A stretch of 15,416 bases of DNA from an uncultured Brevundimonas sp. (GTDB lineage Bacteria > Pseudomonadota > Alphaproteobacteria > Caulobacterales > Caulobacteraceae): contig CAMPGL010000030.1 in NCBI GenBank assembly GCA_946885435.1, forward strand, positions 1 through 15,416, in the 5' to 3' direction. Positions 6,984 to 12,917 of this stretch are shown piece after piece. The notes under the pieces were generated by a model. It had not been told where the DNA came from. It saw nothing but the letters and a program-made list of their open reading frames with translations, and did not search any database. How positions within the stretch are numbered: the first letter of the stretch is position 1; each line of letters begins with the position of its first letter. A program made the position numbers and the translations under genes.

Positions 6984-8675
6984 ATGCCCGCCTCCCCTTT
7001 CGCCGGCCTGTCCGGACACGCCCGAAACGCCCGCGCCTGGCCCTTCGAACAGGCCCGCAACCTGCTGGCGCGTCTGCTGAAGGCGCGGCTGGCCGATGAC
7101 GGCGAGCGCGACCTGGCCGCGACCCTGATCCACTCGGGCAAGGTCGACGAGGCGCTCAGACAGTTTCCGGCCCTGGCCCGCGAAGTGGTGTTCGAGACCG
7201 GCTACGGCCCCTCGGGCCTGCCGCACATCGGCACCTTCAACGAGGTGGTGCGCACCACCATGGTCCGGAACGCCTTCAGGGCCCTGACCGAGGACCAGTG
7301 GGCGACGCGGCTCTACTGCTTCTCCGACGACATGGACGGCCTCCGGAAGGTCCCCGAGAACGTCCCGAACGGCGACGTGCTGAAGCAGGACCTGGGCAAG
7401 CCGCTGACGGTGGTCCGCGACCCCTTCGGCGAGTTCGACAGCTTCGGTCGGCACAACAACGCGCGTCTGCGCGCCTTCCTGGACCAGTACGGTTTCGACT
7501 ACGAGTTCCTGTCGGCGACGGATTGCTACACGTCCGGACGGTTCGACGAGACCCTGCTGACGGCGCTGGAGCGCTTCGACGACATCCAGGCGATCATGCT
7601 GCCCACGCTGGGGCCGGAACGGCGCGCGACCTATTCGCCCTTCCTGCCGATCAGCCCCTCGACCGGCCGTGTGCTGCAGGTCCCGACGCTGGAGCGCAAC
7701 GTCGAGGCCGGCACGATCGTCTTCGAGGACGAGGACGGCAGCCGCGTCGAGACGCCGGTCACCGGCGGCCGGGTCAAGATGCAGTGGAAGCCTGACTGGG
7801 CCATGCGCTGGACCGCGCTGGGCGTCGACTACGAAATGGCCGGCAAGGACCTGATCGAGTCCGTGAAGGTCTCCTCGCGCGTCTGCCGCGTACTGGGCGG
7901 CGTTCCGCCCGAGGGCTTCAACTACGAGCTGTTCCTGGACGGCGAGGGCCGCAAGATCTCGAAGTCGCTGGGCAACGGCCTGTCGATCGAGGAGTGGCTG
8001 CGCTACGGCTCGCCGGACAGCCTGGCCTACTACATCTACGGCTCCCCGAAGTCGGCCAAGAAGCTGCACTTCGACGTGGTGCCGCGCGCGGTCGACGACC
8101 ACCTCGGCCAGATCGAGGCCTATCGCGACCAGGAACCGGAAAAGCGTATCGAGAACCCGGTCTGGCACGTGCACCAAGGCGAGCCGCCGCAGGCCGCGTC
8201 GCCCGTCAGTTTCAGCCTGCTGCTGAACCTCGCCTCGGTCGCCAACGCCACCGACAAGGCGGCGCTGTGGGCCTATCTGAGCCGCTATCTGCCGGACGCG
8301 ACGCCGGAGACCGAGCCGACACTCGACCGCCTCGCCGGCTATGCGCTGAACTATTACGAGGACTTCGTCCGGGCGAAGAAGCAGTTCCGCCTGCCCACCG
8401 ACAAGGAGCGGGTCGCCCTGCTCGACCTGGCCGAGCGGCTGCGCCGCCTGCCGCCGGACACCAGCGAGGGCGAGACCATCCAGGACGAGGTCTATGCGGT
8501 GGGCAAGGAGCACCAGTTCGAGCCGCTGAGAGCGTGGTTCGCGGCGCTCTACGAGGTGCTGCTCGGGGCCAGTCAGGGGCCGCGCTTCGGCTCGTTCGCG
8601 GCCATATACGGCCTTGGGCGGACGATCGAATTGATCGAGGCCGGCGCGCGCGGCGGGCTCGTCTCGGACACGTGA
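6984..8675 (+). CDS. lysK: Lysyl-tRNA synthetase, class I
   Basis: A 563-residue class I (archaeal-type) lysyl-tRNA synthetase, which charges tRNA-Lys with lysine in the cytosol. The Rossmann catalytic core shows the HIGH-type motif in GPSGLPHIGTFNE (HIGT at 81-84) and the KMSKS-type loop as KISKS (324-328) in EGRKISKSLGNG. The C-terminal half is helical, as expected for anticodon recognition. Class I LysRS replaces the usual class II enzyme in many alphaproteobacteria, so this is probably the essential housekeeping enzyme; whether a class II copy also exists cannot be seen here. The N-terminus (ARAWPFEQARNLLARL) matches the family start, which supports the ATG at 6984 even though no ribosome site precedes it. 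It is separated from the exporter operon by 46 bases containing a hairpin and a likely promoter. Confidence 0.96.
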   Translation: MPASPFAGLSGHARNARAWPFEQARNLLARLLKARLADDGERDLAATLIHSGKVDEALRQFPALAREVVFETGYGPSGLPHIGTFNEVVRTTMVRNAFRALTEDQWATRLYCFSDDMDGLRKVPENVPNGDVLKQDLGKPLTVVRDPFGEFDSFGRHNNARLRAFLDQYGFDYEFLSATDCYTSGRFDETLLTALERFDDIQAIMLPTLGPERRATYSPFLPISPSTGRVLQVPTLERNVEAGTIVFEDEDGSRVETPVTGGRVKMQWKPDWAMRWTALGVDYEMAGKDLIESVKVSSRVCRVLGGVPPEGFNYELFLDGEGRKISKSLGNGLSIEEWLRYGSPDSLAYYIYGSPKSAKKLHFDVVPRAVDDHLGQIEAYRDQEPEKRIENPVWHVHQGEPPQAASPVSFSLLLNLASVANATDKAALWAYLSRYLPDATPETEPTLDRLAGYALNYYEDFVRAKKQFRLPTDKERVALLDLAERLRRLPPDTSEGETIQDEVYAVGKEHQFEPLRAWFAALYEVLLGASQGPRFGSFAAIYGLGRTIELIEAGARGGLVSDT

Positions 8676-8725
8676 ACCCAAGCTGAACAAGCGTTTCAGC
8701 GGAACCCCACGCCCGATCGGCCATT

Positions 8726-8750
8726 CTTTCCGCGTCGTTCAAACGGAAAG
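8726..8750 (+). repeat. Leader hairpin overlapping the ribosome site of the glycine-zipper gene
   Basis: CTTTCCG (8726-8732) is a perfect inverted repeat of CGGAAAG (8744-8750) with an 11-base loop. The 3' arm covers the first bases of the AAGGAG Shine-Dalgarno (8748-8753) of the gene starting at 8761. Folding could reduce translation initiation. No T-run follows, so it is not a terminator. Confidence 0.45.
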
Positions 8751-8760
8751 GAGAGCGATC

Positions 8761-9276
8761 ATGTCTCTCACGCGAAACCTCTTCATCGGCGCTGCGGCCC
8801 TGTCGCTGACGACGGTCGCCATGCCCACCGCAGCCGCGGCTCAAGATCGGCCGCTGGGCGTAATCCAGTGTGACGCGCCCGGCTCGAACCAGGAGCGCAA
8901 CGCCGCCATCGGCGGGGTGATCGGCGCCCTCATCGGCAGCCAGATCTCGGACAATGAGCGCACGCTCGGCGCCGTGGCGGGCGCCGCGGTCGGCGCGGGC
9001 GCCGGCTCCTACATCGGCTGTCAGCAACAGCGGCGGGAAGCCGAACAGCGCGGATACTACCGCGGCTATGACCAGGGCTACGGCCAGGGCGGCTACGCCT
9101 CGGCCACCACGAACGTGAACGTGCGTTCGGGTCCCGGCACCGAATACGGCCGCATCGGCTCGCTGCGCGCGGGCCAGCAGTTCCAGGCGGGTGAGCGCCT
9201 GGGCGACTGGGTCGGCGTGGTCGAGAACGGCCGCATCGTCGGCTACGTCCACGGGGCCTACGTCAGCGGCTACTAA
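8761..9276 (+). CDS. Exported glycine-zipper protein with C-terminal bacterial SH3 domain
   Basis: A 171-residue envelope protein. Residues 1-27 form a signal peptide (positive MSLTR start, hydrophobic core, cleavage likely near AAA-AQ at 26-28). Residues 48-86 form a glycine-zipper pair (AAIGGVIGALIGSQIS and GAVAGAAVGAGAGSYIG) like the 17-kDa surface antigen/OmpA-associated families. Residues 98-113 are a Tyr/Gly-rich linker. Residues 115-171 match an SH3b fold with the NVRSGPGTEYGRIG signature, a domain that often binds peptidoglycan. Cys37 and Cys87 flank the zipper and might pair in the periplasm. There is no lipobox at the signal cleavage site. A good AAGGAG sits seven bases before the ATG. 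It probably sits in or against the membrane with the SH3 domain in the periplasm; its exact job is unknown. A strong terminator follows. Confidence 0.85.
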   Translation: MSLTRNLFIGAAALSLTTVAMPTAAAAQDRPLGVIQCDAPGSNQERNAAIGGVIGALIGSQISDNERTLGAVAGAAVGAGAGSYIGCQQQRREAEQRGYYRGYDQGYGQGGYASATTNVNVRSGPGTEYGRIGSLRAGQQFQAGERLGDWVGVVENGRIVGYVHGAYVSGY

Positions 9277-9300
9277 GCCCCCTCACTATCCGGGTTGGAT

Positions 9301-9334
9301 GGGCCGGCTCCCGCAAGGGGGCCGGCCCTTTCCT
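9301..9334 (+). terminator. Intrinsic terminator with GCAA tetraloop
   Basis: GGGCCGGCTCCC (9301-9312) pairs with GGGGGCCGGCCC (9317-9328), a 12-bp stem with one G-T wobble closing on the stable GNRA tetraloop GCAA. TTTCCTT follows on the plus strand, so it ends the glycine-zipper transcript. In the minus direction no T-run follows the stem, so it should not terminate the S24 regulator efficiently. Confidence 0.85.
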
Positions 9335-9963
9335 TATTGGCTGGCCCAGAGGATCCGGCCCATCCAGGACACGTCGCGGCGGCGCAGGGTTCGGTCGGGA
9401 TAGTCCGGGTTCAGCGACTTCAGCTCGATGCGGTCGGCGGTCTGGCGGCGCAGCTCCTTGGCCATGACCTCGCCGGCGATGGTGCGGACCACCACGCGGT
9501 CGCCCGGGCGGAAGTCGGCGACCGTGCGGTCGACGACCAGCCGGTCGCCGGCGCGATAGGCCGGCAGCATGGAATCGCCCTGGACGCCGAGCGCGAACAG
9601 GCCTTCGCGGGCGACGCCGGGAAAGGCCATGCGGTCCCAGCCCTCGCCCGCCGGAAAGCCGCCGTCGTCGAAGAAGCCGTCGTCGCCGGCCTGGGCGAAG
9701 CCGAGCAGAGGCACGCCGGGCTCGGCGCGGCCGGCGTCCTCGGCGAGCGCGGCGAACTCCCCCAGGCTGACGCCCAGGGCCGAGAGGACCTTGGTCAGGC
9801 TTTCGGTCGAGGGCCAGCGCGCGCGACCGTCGGTCATGCGCTTGGAGGGATTGAAGCTGGTCGGATCCAGGTCCGCGCGTCGCGCCAGGGACGACGGGGT
9901 CAGTCCCTCGCGCGCCGCCAGCCGGTCGAGCGCGCTCCAGATTTGGGCGTGGGAAAGCGGCAA
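9334..9963 (-). CDS. S24-family (LexA/CI-like) transcriptional repressor
   Basis: A 209-residue regulator. An N-terminal helix-turn-helix (about 8-70, LTPSSLARRADLDPTSFNPSK being the recognition region) is joined to a C-terminal S24 peptidase domain. The catalytic dyad is present: Ser131 in GVQGDSMLPAYRAGD and Lys169 in GEVMAKELRR, 38 apart, close to the spacing in LexA. An Ala-Gly pair (92-93) in GFAQAGDDG sits where self-cleavage occurs in LexA/CI proteins. It may therefore be inactivated by RecA-stimulated cleavage, or may use the domain only for dimerisation. The HTH is not the LexA winged type, so this is not LexA itself. The start is TTG at 9963, backed by GGAG nine bases upstream and by the domain boundary. 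A palindrome 22 bases upstream suggests autoregulation. No phage genes surround it. Confidence 0.87.
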   Translation of the reverse strand: MPLSHAQIWSALDRLAAREGLTPSSLARRADLDPTSFNPSKRMTDGRARWPSTESLTKVLSALGVSLGEFAALAEDAGRAEPGVPLLGFAQAGDDGFFDDGGFPAGEGWDRMAFPGVAREGLFALGVQGDSMLPAYRAGDRLVVDRTVADFRPGDRVVVRTIAGEVMAKELRRQTADRIELKSLNPDYPDRTLRRRDVSWMGRILWASQ

Positions 9964-9984
9964 GCGAGTCGGCTCCGAAAGCCG

Positions 9985-10004
9985 TCTAGGAATATTCTCC
10001 TAGA
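9985..10004 (-). promoter_or_regulatory. Palindromic candidate operator upstream of the S24 repressor
   Basis: TCTAGGAATATTCTCCTAGA holds perfect 7-base outer arms (TCTAGGA/TCCTAGA, 9985-9991 and 9998-10004). It also contains a second nested palindrome, GAATATTC (9990-9997), with its centre one base off. It lies 22 bases upstream of the TTG start, and is AT-rich within GC-rich surroundings. On the minus strand TTGCCT and TATTCC are 17 bases apart, the latter inside the palindrome, so a bound repressor could block its own promoter. No T-run follows, so a terminator is unlikely. Confidence 0.6.
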
Positions 10005-10019
10005 GACTCACAGGCAATC

Positions 10020-10451
10020 TCATTCGCGCGGCTTGATGGCCTCACGCTCCTGCCATGCCCAGAAGGTGCCTACAGCGAGGCAGGCAAGAAGCCCGTAGGT
10101 GGCGACGAAGACGGCGCTGAGGTGAGCGAATACGCCGATCCTCAAGTCTGCCAGGGTGACAATGTGCACGAGCACGGTGATGAGCTGAAACGCCGCGCCC
10201 CAGATCGGCCAGCTGCGGTCGCTCTTCCATGAAAGGCCGAGCAAGACGAGCAGCAGCACGATGTCGATGGCCATGACCGAAAGGGTCGCATTGGCGTAAC
10301 CGACTTCGCGCTGAACCGCCAAGGTCCCGATCCAGCCGACGAGGAGGGCCCCGCCGCCGATGCGCTCGGCCTGCTCGCCCTTGATCAGGGCGAAGGCGCA
10401 GACGCCGACCCAGGCCACGGCTGCGATCTGGCTAGACAGGGTTTCGAACAA
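10020..10451 (-). CDS. Hypothetical five-helix membrane protein
   Basis: A protein of up to 143 residues that I cannot assign to a family. Five hydrophobic segments (about 8-25, 33-48, 56-75, 82-100 and 106-133) leave only short loops, and the tail is charged (WQEREAIKPRE), so it should be a small inner-membrane protein with no large soluble domain. The start is uncertain. The longest frame begins with TTG at 10451, but this codon lies in the T-run of the terminator ending the upstream gene, and no ribosome site precedes it. A GTG at 10418 would drop 11 residues and still keep most of the first helix. It lies between the S24 repressor and the CtrA-box gene in the same orientation; 56 bases separate it from the repressor. 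Codon usage is GC3-rich, supporting a real gene. Confidence 0.65.
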   Translation of the reverse strand: MFETLSSQIAAVAWVGVCAFALIKGEQAERIGGGALLVGWIGTLAVQREVGYANATLSVMAIDIVLLLVLLGLSWKSDRSWPIWGAAFQLITVLVHIVTLADLRIGVFAHLSAVFVATYGLLACLAVGTFWAWQEREAIKPRE

Positions 10452-10487
10452 AAGAAATCGCCCCCGCGACTCGGTCGCAGGGGCGAT
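10449..10487 (-). terminator. Intrinsic terminator of the CtrA-box gene
   Basis: On the minus strand ATCGCCCC and GGGGCGAT (10480-10487 and 10457-10464) form an 8-bp stem. After one A-C mismatch, a further 4 bp (GCGA/TCGC) close on a five-base loop. The stem is followed by TTCTTTTG. It lies 41 bases after the stop of the 119-residue protein gene. Its T-run contains the TTG that would start the next frame. Confidence 0.8.
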
Positions 10488-10528
10488 GATGTCAGACTCG
10501 CGGGCGGCTTCCCACCCGTGGTCACAGA

Positions 10529-10888
10529 TTATTGAGCCGCAGCGACCCGCAGACGACGCTGGGCGCGAATGCCACCGCCCATGGTGCCGTCTTCTTCCGG
10601 CTTGTCCGACGGGCCGACGGCGACGTGGCCGAGACCGACCAGACGCTGAACCTTGGCCATTTCGGCGTGGGAGGCCACGACCGCGGTGCGGGCGGCGCCC
10701 AGGGCGGCGATCGCCTCGATCATCTTGGCCTGGGCTTCGGCGCCCACGACGGCCGACAGGTTCGCATCGCGACGGGCCTGGATCATGGTCGCGACCATGT
10801 CCGTGGCCTGGGTGATGGCGTCGTCCACAGCCTTTTCAGTAGCGAACAGATCGTCCGCGACAACCTTGAGAAGTTCGATCTTTTCCAC
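10529..10888 (-). CDS. Small helical protein of unknown function behind a CtrA box
   Basis: I do not recognise a named family. From the GTG at 10888 the product has 119 residues. The first 85 or so are rich in Ala, Val, Glu and Lys with heptad-like spacing (MEKIELLKVVADDLFATEKA onward), suggesting a long helical hairpin. The last 35 are Gly/Pro/Arg-rich (VGPSDKPEEDGTMGGGIRAQ) and probably disordered. There is no signal peptide or membrane helix. The reading frame extends upstream to a TTG at 10945, but that would place a perfect CtrA box inside the coding region. The GTG has GAGGGGA ten bases upstream, so I use it. Control by CtrA implies cell-cycle-dependent expression, as for flagellar, pilus or division genes in this order. 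It is a single-gene transcript with its own terminator. Confidence 0.72.
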   Translation of the reverse strand: MEKIELLKVVADDLFATEKAVDDAITQATDMVATMIQARRDANLSAVVGAEAQAKMIEAIAALGAARTAVVASHAEMAKVQRLVGLGHVAVGPSDKPEEDGTMGGGIRAQRRLRVAAAQ

Positions 10889-10916
10889 GCGCTTAAGTCC
10901 CCTCACCAAGAAAGTG

Positions 10917-10933
10917 GTTAAGGACTCATTAAC
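10917..10933 (-). promoter_or_regulatory. CtrA-type box with a central CcrM site
   Basis: GTTAAGGACTCATTAAC matches the CtrA consensus TTAA-N7-TTAAC perfectly and, with GTTAA on the left, reads as a full box on both strands. The seven-base spacer GGACTCA contains GACTC (10923-10927), a GANTC target of the CcrM methyltransferase, at the centre of the box. It sits 29 bases before the GTG at 10888. Family knowledge: CtrA activates or represses promoters in Caulobacterales by binding such sites at the -35 or over the start. Confidence 0.75.
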
Positions 10934-10963
10934 ACGGCTTACCAAGAAGTAAAAGCGGCGTTT

Positions 10964-11374
10964 TTACTCCAGCGCCCGGCCCATCAGCAGGTGGGCGCTG
11001 AGTTCGGCGATGGGCGCGTCGCGGTCGTCCTGCCAGGCGAGAACGTGGACGTAGGCCACGCGGCGGCCGACCTTGCGAAGGTCGGCATGAGCGAAGACGT
11101 CCAGCGGCTTTCCCGAGCGGAGATAGGCGACGGACACGTCCACCGGCTTGGGCGGTCGCGCCCGGGGCGCATGCGCCGTGACCGCCGCCAGCGCCGTAAG
11201 CTCCATGAAGGCCGCAACCGACCCCCCGTGCAGGGCCGGCAGCAAGGGATTGCCGATGAGGTGCTGGCCGTACCGCATCACGGCCGAGCGGCCGTCGTCG
11301 CCATGGGCCTCCACGCCGAGGAACCGGGCGTAGGGCGCCGCCTCCAGCAGAGCACGGAAGGTCTCGACGCTCAT
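10964..11374 (-). CDS. PaaI-type hotdog thioesterase (second copy, His/Glu form)
   Basis: A 136-residue single-domain hotdog protein of the PaaI/4HBT family, expected to hydrolyse an acyl- or aryl-CoA thioester in the cytosol. The core motif NPLLPALHGGSVAAFMELTA includes His49-Gly50-Gly51 and, nine residues on, Glu58 where most PaaI enzymes have Asp. The later strands (DVSVAYLRSGKPLDVFAHADLRKVGRRVAYVHV) form the expected beta-sheet. Family proteins act as dimers or tetramers with active sites at the subunit interface. Its ATG overlaps the TGA of the upstream hotdog gene (ATGA), so the two should be made together and possibly assemble together. The TAA is followed within 75 bases by the CtrA-box gene, with no clear terminator. 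Confidence 0.85.
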   Translation of the reverse strand: MSVETFRALLEAAPYARFLGVEAHGDDGRSAVMRYGQHLIGNPLLPALHGGSVAAFMELTALAAVTAHAPRARPPKPVDVSVAYLRSGKPLDVFAHADLRKVGRRVAYVHVLAWQDDRDAPIAELSAHLLMGRALE

Positions 11375-11838
11375 GGCCTTGCCGCCGTCAGGTTGGCGCC
11401 TGGCCGCCGGCCACCGTCCGAATCGAGCATGAAGGCCGCCTGTGCGGCCGCCACCGGGTCATCCGGATTTTCGTCGAAGGCGATCCCCCGCACAAAGGCG
11501 ATCGAGGACGTCATGCGGAAGGCCTCGGCGCGCGCGAAGATGGTCGAGCCGGGCCTGGCCGCGCGCATGTAGTCGATGCGCATGTCCAGAGTTGCGATCA
11601 CCTGGTAACGCTCCAGCGCCGCCCAGACGGCCATCCCGCAGCCATGATCCAGCAGGGTCGACACCACTCCGCCCGCCACCACCCCGCTGTCGGGATCGCC
11701 CGCGAACTCGGGCCGGTAGGGAACGGCCAGGGTCACCGCCCTGCCCTCCAGCGCTTCCAGCCGGAAGCCGAGCGCGCGGGTGTGCGGCGGGCCGGAGACC
11801 AGCTGTTCGAGGATCGGCCGCAGGGTGGTTGCGTTCAT
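11371..11838 (-). CDS. PaaI-type hotdog thioesterase (first copy, Ala/Asp form)
   Basis: A 155-residue hotdog-fold protein of the PaaI family and the promoter-proximal gene of the pair. The signature reads GVVAGGVVSTLLDHGCGMA (52-70). The usual His before Gly-Gly is Ala55, while the acidic residue nine positions later is kept as Asp64. The downstream strands (VIATLDMRIDYMRAARPGSTIFARAEAFRMTSSIAFVRG) are typical. The C-terminal 20 residues are extra, Gly/Arg-rich and probably unstructured. The ATG at 11838 gives the standard family N-terminus. It is divergent from the DNA exonuclease gene across 65 bases that must hold both promoters. Loss of the His need not kill activity, because Asp or Glu is the main catalytic residue in many relatives, but activity is not certain. 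Confidence 0.85.
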   Translation of the reverse strand: MNATTLRPILEQLVSGPPHTRALGFRLEALEGRAVTLAVPYRPEFAGDPDSGVVAGGVVSTLLDHGCGMAVWAALERYQVIATLDMRIDYMRAARPGSTIFARAEAFRMTSSIAFVRGIAFDENPDDPVAAAQAAFMLDSDGGRRPGANLTAARP

Positions 11839-11903
11839 ACCCTGCGATATCGTCCCCCACGTCGGCAGCCAAGCGGCCCTTAACTCCGTATGTTCACCTT
11901 CTG

Positions 11904-12917
11904 ATGCGTCCCGAGGATCTCCTGCGGCCCCGCCCCGAGGGCCTGTGCTGTCCGCCCGGCGGCTTTCACATCGATCCGGTGCGTCCGGTGGAGCGGGCGG
12001 TGATCACCCACGGCCACGCGGACCACGCCCGAGCTGGTCACGGCGTGGTGGTCGCCACCCCCCAGACCCTGGCGATCATGGGCGAACGCTACGGCGCGGA
12101 CTTCGCCCGTTCGGTCCAGCCGCTGGAGTACGGCGAGACGGTCACGCGCGACGGGGTGGAGCTGACGCTCGTGCCGGCGGGGCATGTGCTGGGGTCCGCC
12201 CAGGCCGTGGTGCGCAGGAACGGCCTGACCATGGTGGTGTCGGGTGACTACAAGCGCCGGCGCGATCCGACCTGTCCCGCGTTCGAGCCCTATCCGTGCG
12301 ATGTCTTCATCAGCGAGGCGACGTTTGGCCTTCCCGTCTTCCGCCATCCGGACGACGGCGGCGAGGTGCGGCGGCTGCTGCGGTCGCTGGAGCAGTTCCC
12401 GGAGCGGACCCATCTGATCGGGGCCTATGCGCTGGGCAAGGCCCAGCGGGTCATCCGACTGCTGCGCGAGCAGGGCCACGCCAGGACCATCTATGTCCAC
12501 GGCGCGCTGGAGCGGCTGAACCGCCTCTATGAACGCTGGGGGGTCGACCTTGGACCGCTGGAGCCGGTGCCGGCCGAGCCGAAGAAGGACGCCCTGCCCG
12601 GAGAGATCGTCATCGCCCCACCGTCGGCCATCGCCGACCGCTGGTCGCGCCGGTTCGCGGATCCCGTGGCGGCCTTCGCGTCGGGCTGGATGAGCGTGCG
12701 GGCCCGCGCCCGCCAGCGCGGGGTGGAGCTGCCGCTGGTCATCTCCGACCACGCCGACTGGGACGAGCTGACCGCCACCATCGCCGAGGTGGCGCGCGAG
12801 GAAGTGTGGATCACCCACGGCCGCGAGGAGGGCCTGATGCGCTGGGCCGAGCTGCGTGGGCTCAGGTCCCGCGCGCTGGCCCTGGTCGGCTACGAGGACG
12901 ACGAGGACGACGGCTAG
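11904..12917 (+). CDS. Ligase-associated DNA exonuclease (metallo-beta-lactamase fold)
   Basis: A 337-residue protein matching the ligase-associated exonuclease group of beta-CASP/metallo-beta-lactamase nucleases (SNM1-like), thought to trim DNA ends in a repair pathway with an ATP-dependent DNA ligase and an Lhr-type helicase. Metal residues are His36, His38, Asp40 and His41 in ITHGHADHA, His94 in PAGHVLGSAQ, Asp115 in VVSGDYKRR, and late histidines in ISDHADWDEL (His283) and WITHGREEG (His305). The N-terminus MRPEDLLRPRPEGLCCPPGGFHIDP is typical. The frame stays open far upstream, but no start lies between 11904 and the divergent gene, so I use the ATG there. No ribosome site precedes it; a five-codon ORF (11890-11904) ends on it as TGATG. 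Neither ligase nor helicase is adjacent. The acidic tail (EDDEDDG) is a local peculiarity. Confidence 0.92.
   Translation: MRPEDLLRPRPEGLCCPPGGFHIDPVRPVERAVITHGHADHARAGHGVVVATPQTLAIMGERYGADFARSVQPLEYGETVTRDGVELTLVPAGHVLGSAQAVVRRNGLTMVVSGDYKRRRDPTCPAFEPYPCDVFISEATFGLPVFRHPDDGGEVRRLLRSLEQFPERTHLIGAYALGKAQRVIRLLREQGHARTIYVHGALERLNRLYERWGVDLGPLEPVPAEPKKDALPGEIVIAPPSAIADRWSRRFADPVAAFASGWMSVRARARQRGVELPLVISDHADWDELTATIAEVAREEVWITHGREEGLMRWAELRGLRSRALALVGYEDDEDDG

Noticed and set aside
6885..8690. Open frame of about 600 codons on the minus strand across the LysRS gene
   Set aside because: A mirror of the GC-rich codon pattern of LysRS. No recognisable domain, and the plus-strand protein has intact HIGT and KISKS motifs.
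8673..8695. Possible EcfG-type promoter (GAAC ... CGTT) before the glycine-zipper gene
   Set aside because: The spacing is 14 bases and the first element is TGAAC rather than GGAAC; the known consensus needs 16-17. The other GGAAC (8701-8705) is 30 bases from the next CGTT.
8682..8700. GCTGAA/TTCAGC inverted repeat after LysRS as a terminator
   Set aside because: Only six base pairs, a seven-base loop and no T-run after it.
9334..9963. S24 repressor as a prophage remnant marker
   Set aside because: No integrase, structural or lysis genes nearby. Composition matches the surroundings, so it looks like a resident regulator.
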